The position numbers and the translations under genes are program-made. A DNA stretch of 64,000 nucleotides from an uncultured Saprospiraceae bacterium (GTDB lineage: Bacteria > Bacteroidota > Bacteroidia > Chitinophagales > Saprospiraceae), in NCBI GenBank assembly GCA_937950315.1, contig CALFDU010000001.1, positions 89,928 to 153,927 on the forward strand, in the 5' to 3' direction. Position 1 is the stretch's first letter. Each line of letters begins with the position of its first letter. Of this stretch, positions 56,801-63,839 are shown one piece after another. A model generated the notes under the pieces. The model was not told where the DNA came from, did no database searches, and worked only from the letters and a program-made list of their open reading frames with translations.

Positions 56801-57937
56801 CTTAGCATAGGATATTACAAACTCGTAGCAGTAGATGATGAAGACTATAGCTATGAGTCAGTACCAATCATGGCTCAATTGGAAGATGCAACTCCTCCTC
56901 CAGTTCCTGAAATAACCAATGTTGAATTCATTTCTGATGAAAAAGTATTGATAGAGTGGGATCACGTCTTTGCAGAAGATTTCGAAGGGTACCGTGTATT
57001 TTTTGCCAATGGAGAAAGAGGAAGTTTTTTGCAGCTGTCCCCAGGCGGCGAATTGATAAAGGAAAATTTCTACGAGGCAGAAATCGAAACAGGCATGCAG
57101 AAAGACAGCCTGATCATAAAAGTAGTTTCTGTTGACCTAAGAGACAACCAATCCCAATATTCAGAATCCAAAGGAACGGAAAAACCTGATCTTTGGGCTC
57201 CCAATGCACCACACATAGGCGCCGTGAATGCGCTCCCAGATGGTGTAAGATTAGGGTTTACTTATAGTTCTTCTTCAGATGTAATCTACCATGTCATTGA
57301 AAGAAGAATTGCAGAAGGTCCTACGTGGTCAGAGTTGGTGAAAATCACACCGGAAGAACAAGATGATTTTCTTGATGACGATGGGAAGTTCGTGTATATA
57401 GACGATAGCTACATCGAAATTCAAGAGTACGAATACAGAATCAGGGCAGAGGATAACAACTACAACAAAGTCTCTTCCAACAAAATGACCGTAACACCAG
57501 CAACACAATTGGTAAAAGGTTTCATTTCAAATCTAGGAATAGAATTACAACTTGAAGTTTCTGGCAATCCACCAGAAATACAAAATACAGTAAACCAACT
57601 CATCACGATGGGATACGATGTCACAGAAACCAACGAGAGCGCCAATGTGAAATTAACTTGGAACTACACACTAGATCCTAATCTAAAAGAATTTAAAATT
57701 TATCGTTCCATGACAGGTGGCAATATGGTCGATTACAAAATAGTAAGCTTAGGAGAAGCTTTGGGAAATCCTGGAACCGACGTAGTGGTTACTGAAAACA
57801 AAGGAATACAAAGTTTCCAGTTTACGGATCTAGGCTTGATGCAAAACAGAACCTACACATACGAGTTGCAAGCGATTCACAAAGATCTTAGTGAGTCTAA
57901 CATTAGTTCACAGGTATCCATGTATGTACCGCAATAA
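53831..57937 (+). CDS. Large secreted adhesin-like protein with tandem jelly-roll and fibronectin III domains, second partner
   Basis: A 1368-aa protein with signal peptide (FILFLMISSVLTGYGQ). Parts: N-terminal fibronectin III (about 25-120); four tandem copies of a ~145-residue MAM/jelly-roll-like domain (about 197-345, 350-497, 505-655 and 660-800), each beginning with a F-x-x-x-W pattern (FEDGWGNWIAG, FENGLGIWNKA) and ending with a (D/N)DI/DL-x-I strand (MFDDLKIEK, SIDNISIKA, IIDNLEISS, TLDDIKIHG); then about five fibronectin III domains (LKVTLKWDNLG.., VLIEWDHVFAEDFEGYRVFFA, VKLTWNYTLDPNLKEFKIYRS). No T9SS tail. Domains of this type bind carbohydrates or proteins, so adhesion is inferred. 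It is sandwiched between the giant gene (14 bases) and the toxin-like gene (7 bases). Confidence 0.8.
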   Translation: MNSRTIKFILFLMISSVLTGYGQENNDDWSLDLETSFENNEVRLKWTPRNQDMWEWGLANGYTITRKTISSNGVELTTIESLESEVVVGDNISALTENEIDIQYPDNKYAQVVKGLLYSPDINDASIGDPNSSKMADALESASAKELQHSYGTLVGDLDFEAAICMGLGFVDATAMIDHEYVYSVSYKVQPSKELEVIAFDDFEDGWGNWIAGGGANSRIYNRTYPHSGEGTLMLRNGSGSSHYTSHNLPLAGAEKVKFSYSFTQYHLANGHKLEIQISFDGGNSFSTLKVYEKGVDFNNSLDKVQDEVLIDSNELNNQTRLRLRSYFSVNTDYVMFDDLKIEKSVDGVNFYSIYEDNIELNYSTWIDGGTHASIRYDNRSTSGVHANFIRRNAFTTSQKMALAGHKKIEFSFDAMALLLENGSVFDLLVDFEGNGQYELVKQYECGVDFIVGSKFHKSEIIKSFNFTDQTSFRFQMYETVNTRSVSIDNISIKAIDNESNFSRLLVESNFDSQGFHDNWSNPSIINEIYVYDGTGAAFVRYNGNNSILTSDNLSLAGEEKLKIKYNAFNLRADTGEYYEVQVSYDGGQSFETVKTNVIGETVRTGSGRIYDDIVVSSPNLNNQTQVRFKSYFSDKNEYLIIDNLEISSSGPNVPGIFDVVDYNDFENGLGIWNKASYSNIYNRNFVQSGKRSIQIKETGSSTIALPTTDLKYLQFQAKVRPASLEDPDYFAFQIAESPSAEFKTIKTFGAGEYPNGKVSDINAIVPVTIQSDDAQFRIKMFGSDLGDYITLDDIKIHGLYGLTNAVSYINTNDGGLPDIDLLSTIGSPLKVTLKWDNLGLNRAYSSYEIERSIDGTNFTKIHDDPYVYFTSTPEEPIHAFYQDELDDNETVYYYRVRGKSEFGNFGPYSQVLEGKGRRERLDLNLRIDSFYHTANNDNNYLLWNPIDPMHESEFAGMDIYRSDFHTGPFEKITETPIAINSDSYVDIDPLSIGYYKLVAVDDEDYSYESVPIMAQLEDATPPPVPEITNVEFISDEKVLIEWDHVFAEDFEGYRVFFANGERGSFLQLSPGGELIKENFYEAEIETGMQKDSLIIKVVSVDLRDNQSQYSESKGTEKPDLWAPNAPHIGAVNALPDGVRLGFTYSSSSDVIYHVIERRIAEGPTWSELVKITPEEQDDFLDDDGKFVYIDDSYIEIQEYEYRIRAEDNNYNKVSSNKMTVTPATQLVKGFISNLGIELQLEVSGNPPEIQNTVNQLITMGYDVTETNESANVKLTWNYTLDPNLKEFKIYRSMTGGNMVDYKIVSLGEALGNPGTDVVVTENKGIQSFQFTDLGLMQNRTYTYELQAIHKDLSESNISSQVSMYVPQ

Positions 57938-57944
57938 AATTATT

Positions 57945-60137
57945 ATGAAAAATTTTCGAATGAGACATTTGCATTTCCTTTATATTTTATTTTTCAGTTG
58001 CTTTTTTTTAAATGACATTTCTTCTCAATGTTATCAAAACTTGGGTAATAAGAACGGAATTGCCTTTGAAAATATTCAATCAAAAGTTGAAACAGCATCT
58101 TGTGAACTGAAAGAGGAATTAGTTGGTTATGTTGATGTTTCAATCTTTGATTTTGGATTATACCTTTTTAATGGAGAAAATCCAGGACAAGTAGATGCCA
58201 CGGTAACTAAGTTAAAAACAACTGCTGAATCATTGAACCCTAATTACATTTTTTTTTTAAGGGTTTCAACTTCAAGCGAATTCAATTATAAAACTATTTG
58301 TGTGGTTGGTTTGGATTCCACGGTATCTCCTTGCTTAACGCCAAAGAGGGTAGAAGAAATGGAGACAAAAATTAACAATAACTTTTCTATAACTGTTGAT
58401 GGTGACATTAGCATACAAATAAATAGAACACTTGAATATTTAAAGATTGCATTATTTAAAAGTATAGGTTGTTGTGGTTCTCGTATTGATGAATGTAGTA
58501 ATGAAAATTTGTACAATTTTGTTGAGTATTATACTTTAAATAATGATTTTGACGCATACATAAAAAATTTATTAGAAGAAATTGAATTTTATACAAATTT
58601 GTGGCAGTGTGTGACAGATTGTAATTCAGATCCAGATAAGGCACATAAAACTTTTCCTGATATATATACAGGTGAAAGAAATGCTTGTGTAGGAGAAGTA
58701 GGCGTTGTTCCTAAATGCTGGGTTGACTGTACTTTGCCAGCAAATATGCCAGATTTCTATAAACATCAATTTGCGGGCTTTTACGATGGAATATACTTAG
58801 GTATCGAATCTTTGATTACACTAGTTAAAGATATACCTAGCATATTGCTGGCGTATCAAGATGTACATTATGCGTTTATTGGAGCATTTGTTTTTTGCCA
58901 TGAAGGGCCGTATCAGTTTAATTTGGAATTGTGTGATTCGTATGTTGATTATATAATTAGTAAAGAAAACAGAACTGAAGCAGAAAATGTGTTTCTTGAA
59001 TTTTTTTTAGTAGTTCAAGAAACTTATACTGAATTCCAAATTGATATGATTTCCTTTTATCTTGACGATTGTGATAGTGCAGCTAACTTAAGACAAGAGA
59101 TTGTTGATTTTCTGACTAACTGGAAACAAATGCGCATACTTATTGAACAGATAGTTGAAGTTATCACAACGTATGCAGTAAGTTATACAACAACAGATGT
59201 GCCCGGCTATTGCTTGGGTAAGGCAAGAGGAATTATTCTAGCTGAAATAATAGGAGAGAAAGGAATAGGAGCCATGATAAAGGTTGCAAAAAATCTTGGA
59301 AAGAACATTATTATTATCCACGATTTGATGAAGCAATTTCCTGGACAAGCAGACGAACTTGCAGAGTTATCAAAACTAGAAGCTGATGGCGTAAATATAA
59401 AGTATACTCTTGGCGACTTACCTTCACAATTAGTTAAAGATTTTCCAGATAAGGATATTCTTCGTAAATTTATGGATGGTCGGTTGTCGGTTAAAGCGTG
59501 GGAGGATTTATTTGATTTTCCTAATTTAAGAATAAAGACTAATCATTTAGAAGCATATGATGTTTTCAAAACTTCAAATAATGTAACACCGAAAGTTACT
59601 AAGGACGAGATAATAGAAGTTTTGGAGGAGTTAGGAAGTGAAGCTGATCAAATAAAGTATTTAGAACATCTCGATGAATTTAATAAAGGAAATCGTCAAT
59701 GGGGTCACGTAGATTATACTGGAGGAACTTTTAATGGAAACAGTCAAGCTACATTCTTTGATGTACGAGTTAGTTATCAAGCTAACAGACCTCAAGTGGG
59801 TGTTGCTTTTTCTGAGAATGGGATCCTTGAAATGCATTTGTTAATACCATCAAATCTTCAACAACAGAAATTAGGGACTAATATTTTTAAAAGAGCGATT
59901 ATCGATTATAACCCTTCTAAAGTTAAAGGGAATTGGAAAACGGCAAATGTATATGATGGAGGAGAGTCCATTAACCTAACAATATTTAAACAAAAGTTAG
60001 CTGATGGACTAACCCCTCAGGCAGCAGCATTTGAAACTCCTACAGGAAAGATCTTAAAGCAAAATGGTTTTGGTGGTACTCCAACAATCATAACTAATAC
60101 AGCTGATGAAGTTGTCGTACATTTTAATCCAGGATAA
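57945..60137 (+). CDS. Putative polymorphic toxin, third partner, with acetyltransferase-like C-terminal domain
   Basis: A 730-aa protein from the ATG at 57945, which gives the signal peptide FLYILFFSCFFLNDISSQ; the frame opens slightly earlier inside the upstream gene. The middle (about 30-430) is Cys-containing and mostly helical, with a hydrophobic stretch. A pretoxin-like helical region follows (about 430-560: GKNIIIIHDLMKQFPGQADELAEL, ILRKFMDGRLSVKAWEDL). The last ~150 residues (QWGHVDYTGGTF.., ILEMHLLIPSNLQQQKLGTNIFKRAI.., LTPQAAAFETPTGKILKQNGFGGT) look like a compact toxin domain with a GNAT-like core. No T9SS tail. The base composition is clearly more AT-rich than upstream (13 G/C in 58501-58560 versus 24 in 57421-57480). 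A 139-aa gene overlaps its stop. Toxin activity is inferred, not shown. Confidence 0.72.
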   Translation: MKNFRMRHLHFLYILFFSCFFLNDISSQCYQNLGNKNGIAFENIQSKVETASCELKEELVGYVDVSIFDFGLYLFNGENPGQVDATVTKLKTTAESLNPNYIFFLRVSTSSEFNYKTICVVGLDSTVSPCLTPKRVEEMETKINNNFSITVDGDISIQINRTLEYLKIALFKSIGCCGSRIDECSNENLYNFVEYYTLNNDFDAYIKNLLEEIEFYTNLWQCVTDCNSDPDKAHKTFPDIYTGERNACVGEVGVVPKCWVDCTLPANMPDFYKHQFAGFYDGIYLGIESLITLVKDIPSILLAYQDVHYAFIGAFVFCHEGPYQFNLELCDSYVDYIISKENRTEAENVFLEFFLVVQETYTEFQIDMISFYLDDCDSAANLRQEIVDFLTNWKQMRILIEQIVEVITTYAVSYTTTDVPGYCLGKARGIILAEIIGEKGIGAMIKVAKNLGKNIIIIHDLMKQFPGQADELAELSKLEADGVNIKYTLGDLPSQLVKDFPDKDILRKFMDGRLSVKAWEDLFDFPNLRIKTNHLEAYDVFKTSNNVTPKVTKDEIIEVLEELGSEADQIKYLEHLDEFNKGNRQWGHVDYTGGTFNGNSQATFFDVRVSYQANRPQVGVAFSENGILEMHLLIPSNLQQQKLGTNIFKRAIIDYNPSKVKGNWKTANVYDGGESINLTIFKQKLADGLTPQAAAFETPTGKILKQNGFGGTPTIITNTADEVVVHFNPG

Positions 60138-60556
60138 TGAAAAAATTTCTTACCATCTTTTCAGAAAAAGGAAAAGCAAGCGAGGTTGTCAGGACAAAGT
60201 CAGATCTTTTTGATAAGTACAAAGAGATTATTGATTATGATGAAAGTGATTTTACAGTCTCGGATAATAAGGCAAAGTTTGAATTTTTGGAGTTGATCAA
60301 TGTTGAGTTGTTTAAGATGCTCGAAGTAAGAGTTGATCCTCCAAAACCTGAAATTCAATATGTGTCAATAGATGAAATGTATATTTCAAAAACAGTATTT
60401 AGAAAAAAGATTAAGTTCCTACAGGGAAATGAATTTGATAATAAAATCCTTTCTCTACTAAATTTAAGGGCAGTATTGGAGAGTAGTATAATTAACAATA
60501 AGGATCTGCAAGGTAGGTTTGTGAATACTATTAGAGAGTGTGAATCAGCCAGCTAA
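60137..60556 (+). CDS. Putative immunity protein for the upstream toxin
   Basis: A 139-aa acidic-to-neutral soluble protein with no signal peptide. Its ATG overlaps the toxin stop by one base (TAATG), the tightest coupling possible. Predicted mixed helix and strand (MKKFLTIFSEKGKASEVVR, NKAKFEFLELINVELFKMLEVRV, FDNKILSLLNLRAVLESSI). No family recognised. Size, cytoplasmic location and position immediately after a secreted protein with a toxin-like C-terminus match the usual immunity-gene pattern; the function is an inference. Its last 12 bases overlap the corrected end of the convergent repressor gene. Confidence 0.6.
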   Translation: MKKFLTIFSEKGKASEVVRTKSDLFDKYKEIIDYDESDFTVSDNKAKFEFLELINVELFKMLEVRVDPPKPEIQYVSIDEMYISKTVFRKKIKFLQGNEFDNKILSLLNLRAVLESSIINNKDLQGRFVNTIRECESAS

Positions 60557-60888
60557 CTGTTGGATTTTCTTTTTAGTGATAAAAGCATCGATAAGCTCCT
60601 TAACGATGCTTTTGTCTTTTTCTTCCATTTTTCTACTTCTCTAAATTGCTTCAGGAGTTCTTTATCTGAAAGCTGAGCTTGTACTTGTTCAGTATCACCA
60701 CCCATCAAAAAGTCGGTTGTTGTATAAAGAGCGGAAGCGAGCTTTTGCAAAACATCAGCTGAAGAGTTAGACTTTGCCTTTTCATATCTTCCTACTTGTA
60801 TATAAGTTAGACCTACAATCTTAGCCAAATCGGATTGCGTCATGTTCTTCGCTGTCCTAAGTTGCTTTATTCTGTCTCCTACTGCCAT
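60545..60888 (-). pseudogene. XRE-family HTH repressor with a frameshift near its C-terminus
   Basis: From the ATG at 60888 the protein MAVGDRIKQLRTAKNMTQSDLAKIVGLTYIQVGRYEKAKSNSS has a normal helix-turn-helix (about 7-60), then the family linker TTDFLMGGD and LSDKELLKQFREVEK. In the annotated frame it then reads WKKKTKASLRSL.. and stops at 60553 (111 aa). One base more in the A-run (plus-strand T5 at 60628-60632) would restore the family tail MEEKDKSIVKELIDAFITKKKIQQLAG, ending at the TGA at 60545. So a single-base deletion, or a sequencing error, breaks the C-terminal dimer region. It is divergent from the broken primase gene, with palindromic sites between. Confidence 0.8.
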
Positions 60889-60904
60889 GTTTTATTGTAT
60901 ATAA

Positions 60905-60919
60905 GTATCAAAATGATAC
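60905..60919. promoter_or_regulatory. Candidate operator 1 (palindrome)
   Basis: GTATCA-aaa-TGATAC is a perfect palindrome 17 bases upstream of the XRE repressor start. It shares the TGATACAT half with the second palindrome at 61023, as expected for autoregulation by the divergent repressor. Confidence 0.5.
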
Positions 60920-61022
60920 ATGATTAAATATAATGTCGGGGATCTTGCAGGCTAAATGAAATATTTGGAGTAAATCGAGATACATATGTGTTTGATTAAT
61001 TAAAACAATGTTTTATTACTAC

Positions 61023-61038
61023 GATACAGAAATGTATC
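61023..61038. promoter_or_regulatory. Candidate operator 2 (palindrome)
   Basis: GATACA-gaaa-TGTATC is a perfect palindrome 27 bases before the start of the primase remnant. It is extended by AT to TGTATCAT, the reverse complement of the TGATACAT-like half of operator 1 with one change. Confidence 0.5.
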
Positions 61039-61064
61039 ATAAATAAATTTTGAAATATTTTGAG

Positions 61065-61585
61065 ATGGAGATACTACAGATTAAAGCAACATTGAAAATC
61101 GAGGCAGTTTGGTCTCATTTGTTGAAATCAGATAGAAACCACAGACCATGCTGTCTATGGCACAACGATAAAACTCCATCACTACAGATCTATCCAAAGA
61201 CAAATACTTGGATTTGTTTCTCGTCAAACAGTGCTGCAGGAAGTGGTGACACAATAGAGATGATCCAGAAAATGGGAAAGTGTACTATAAGCATGAAGAC
61301 TTGAAAAAAGTAAATGAGCTATATGGTGAAATCAAAACAGCACTAAACGTATCGGAGATGTTCAACTAGCTTCGCCAAAGTCTACACAGAAGTAAGAAAG
61401 CAATTACTTATCTGAAAGACCGCAATATCTACAATACAGAGATAGAAATCGGATACAATCACTACCAAACAAAATACAAGCAACTACAAAATTACATCAT
61501 CTTCCCACTCAAAAACAAGTCTGGAAATATCACAAGTTTATATAGCAGCAGTATAGCAGAAAAAAAAAGAAGTAATCACTACTAA
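61065..61585 (+). pseudogene. Decayed CHC2 zinc-finger/toprim primase-like gene of a mobile element
   Basis: From the ATG at 61065 the frame reads MEILQIKATLKIEAVW..CCLWHNDKTPSLQIYPKTNTWICFSSN, the start of a CHC2-type primase, with the last expected zinc Cys replaced by Ser (SSNSAAG). A frameshift at about 61273-61280 moves the reading into YYKHEDLKKVNELYGEIKTALNVSEMFN. A TAG at 61367-61369 interrupts it, and the same frame continues with LRQSLHRSKKAITYLKDRNIYNTEIEIGY..IIFPLKNKSGNITSLY to a TAA at 61583. Traces may continue to about 61640. With at least one frameshift, one nonsense codon and a lost ligand, it is not functional. From 61640 to 61763 I see nothing definable. Confidence 0.82.
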
Positions 61586-61763
61586 TTGAAAAAAAACAAA
61601 AGGAGGCATCGATATAAAGTTTTGCCTTCGACATATAATTTGAACTTATGAAAAAAGTGAACTGATAAGTATACAATAAAAAACTTAAAAGACTTGTATG
61701 ACTTACAACTTATTACTTTCAAATCACACATAGAAAAAGACACCCACAAATCTAAAAATAAAA

Positions 61764-63839
61764 CTAAAACCGAAACACCAACTGCGCCTTAACTTCACTC
61801 TGAATATTTCCATTGATCTGATTGTTCCCACTACTGATCACATCAATGTTTTCAAATTGTGTTCTCGCATACCTTAATTCGGCAGTCAGCCATCTGGTGG
61901 CATCATACCGTAAGTTGATATAAAAACGCGATCCCTTGTTGGCAAAGGATGGAATGAAAAATTCATACAAAATGTCATTCTCATAGGCGTAGATACGTGT
62001 GTTGAAATCATCGGTATCAAAAATGGCGTATCTAGCAGAAAGCCTAAATGGCGAAGCAATCGGTTTGTAGATGAAGTCCTGATAGAGCAACATGCCTCGA
62101 CTGTTTCCTCCGCCTTGTTCAAACATGCTCAACTCCAATCTGCTCCTCAATTCAAGTTCTTTGTTAACCTTATAAGATAGGTGCATTCTTACTCTGTGTC
62201 TATTGGTATTGGCCAATCCATTGGTGCCGGTATCTGTTGGGTTGAAATTTCTTTCTTTTACTTCGTAAGAGTATTGGGTGTAGATGTTTAGTTTTCTTTT
62301 GATGATGTAGTCGAGCCTAGCAAGAAATTCCTTACCATCCGAAGGTCTGTCTATTTGGAATCTGAGCCAAGGGTTTTCCCAGATGTCACCATAGACACTA
62401 AATTTCCATGCGTACACCGGTCTGATCTCCAATCCTACATACATTCCTTTTTCGTTCTGAATAGAGAAGGACTCTCCAAAGGCATTTGGTGAAATGGCAA
62501 TGTAACCTGGACTGTAATCTCTATAGAGCAGGGCAGCACTGATGGTCTTGTCAAGCCCTAATAGCAAACCATGCAATTGAGCCCACTGTGTTCCATCATT
62601 CGTCGCAGCTTCTCCAAAGAAATGCCAGTTCTTTATTCTTAATGAATAGTCTCCACTGATGTTGTGAAGTTGGCTTGGGATATCTTGAAACTTCCGATAT
62701 AAGTTTGTGTTCGGTTGAAACTTGGCAGCAAAATCGGTGTACAAGTAATTCAACGCAATGTGGTAATTCTTTCTAGTGTATTTTAGAATTCCGCCAGTTT
62801 GTAGATTTCTTATGGCTCTCTTATTCTTGATTTCCGATTCTGTTCTGTGGAAACCATCAATTCGGATAGAGGAAACTTCAAGATCGAGATTGTCTGGTTC
62901 TACAAAAATTCCTTCTGGTGGATCGATGACGGTCGCATCAATATTTTTGAAACTACCCATGAGGCTTAGTTCAAAATGTTTCAATGGTCTGATGGTGGCT
63001 CCGATGCCTCTGAAGTAATCATTTTCGTTGACTGAATTGTAAGGCTTAAATGCACGCCCTCCTTTTTTAATACTCGTAACCCAAGATGACTTTCCAGATC
63101 CAAAATCATTGTGCTCGATCAATCCTTGTCCCATGCTAAAAGAAAAATCTCCAACGACAATGTCTTTCAGAAAATTAGAGTAATCCTTGAGATAAACATG
63201 GGCAGTGGTGTAATCAAATCCTTGTCTGTTAGAGCCTTGGAAGAATTCTTCTCCCGGATCTTTTTCTAAGGTAATTCCGTACCTAAATCTGTTTTCGTAA
63301 TTGTGCCTGTATCGTACAAAGTACCTATGGCTGTTTCCTGCATATGGGGTGATGCCTTCGCTATTTGGTTGGAATCCCTTCTGGTCCTCTAGAATTGTTC
63401 TGAACTTGGTAAAAACCTCATTCCGACCTTCTCTCATCATTCTTGAAATAGAATTTTGAAACTTATTTGGATCCTTGATGGAGATATAGGGTCTTATTCT
63501 TTTGATGGTCTCGAGATCGATTCCTGGAATTACTTGTAGTTCTTCCAGTCTGATAAGCTCGCCATATTTGGCTCGATGGCTTAGTATGTTTTGAATCTGA
63601 ATATCGGTCAATAAGATGAGGTCTTTCAGGTCGTCATAATCGGCTTTGTTTATATTCAGCGGGTTCTCCTGAAAACTTTGCAATCTGATGATAATATCAG
63701 AAACATCAAATTCATCAAGTTCTTGCTCCTCCAAGAACTGTTCAAGAATCAATTGTAATTCTTGAGGAACATCTTGCGCTACAACACGAATATTGTTAGA
63801 AAACAGTAGGATTAATATGATTATTCCTGATCTTATCAT
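61764..63839 (-). CDS. Helix-hairpin-helix domain protein with an outer-membrane barrel-like C-terminal region
   Basis: A 691-aa protein with signal peptide (GIIILILLFSNNIRVVAQ). Residues about 45-115 hold two ComEA-type helix-hairpin-helix units (NPLNINKADYDDLKDLILLTDIQIQNIL, LIRLEELQVIPGIDLETIKRIRPYI). The remaining ~570 residues are alternating beta-strands ending in aromatics (HRYFVRYRHNYENRFRYGITLEKDPG, WHFFGEAATN, LARLDYIIKRKLNIYTQYSYEVKE, RFYINLRYDATRWLTAELRYARTQF) with a terminal Phe (AQLVFRF), a classic outer-membrane barrel signature. The arrangement is common in Bacteroidota. A DNA-related role is possible from the HhH units but unproven. Its start overlaps the upstream gene by 4 bases. 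Confidence 0.82.
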   Translation of the reverse strand: MIRSGIIILILLFSNNIRVVAQDVPQELQLILEQFLEEQELDEFDVSDIIIRLQSFQENPLNINKADYDDLKDLILLTDIQIQNILSHRAKYGELIRLEELQVIPGIDLETIKRIRPYISIKDPNKFQNSISRMMREGRNEVFTKFRTILEDQKGFQPNSEGITPYAGNSHRYFVRYRHNYENRFRYGITLEKDPGEEFFQGSNRQGFDYTTAHVYLKDYSNFLKDIVVGDFSFSMGQGLIEHNDFGSGKSSWVTSIKKGGRAFKPYNSVNENDYFRGIGATIRPLKHFELSLMGSFKNIDATVIDPPEGIFVEPDNLDLEVSSIRIDGFHRTESEIKNKRAIRNLQTGGILKYTRKNYHIALNYLYTDFAAKFQPNTNLYRKFQDIPSQLHNISGDYSLRIKNWHFFGEAATNDGTQWAQLHGLLLGLDKTISAALLYRDYSPGYIAISPNAFGESFSIQNEKGMYVGLEIRPVYAWKFSVYGDIWENPWLRFQIDRPSDGKEFLARLDYIIKRKLNIYTQYSYEVKERNFNPTDTGTNGLANTNRHRVRMHLSYKVNKELELRSRLELSMFEQGGGNSRGMLLYQDFIYKPIASPFRLSARYAIFDTDDFNTRIYAYENDILYEFFIPSFANKGSRFYINLRYDATRWLTAELRYARTQFENIDVISSGNNQINGNIQSEVKAQLVFRF

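Noticed and set aside
57945..60137. Rhs or contractile-injection (eCIS) component identity for the 730-aa protein
   Set aside because: No YD repeats, no Rhs core motif and no tail-sheath, baseplate or spike genes are present nearby.
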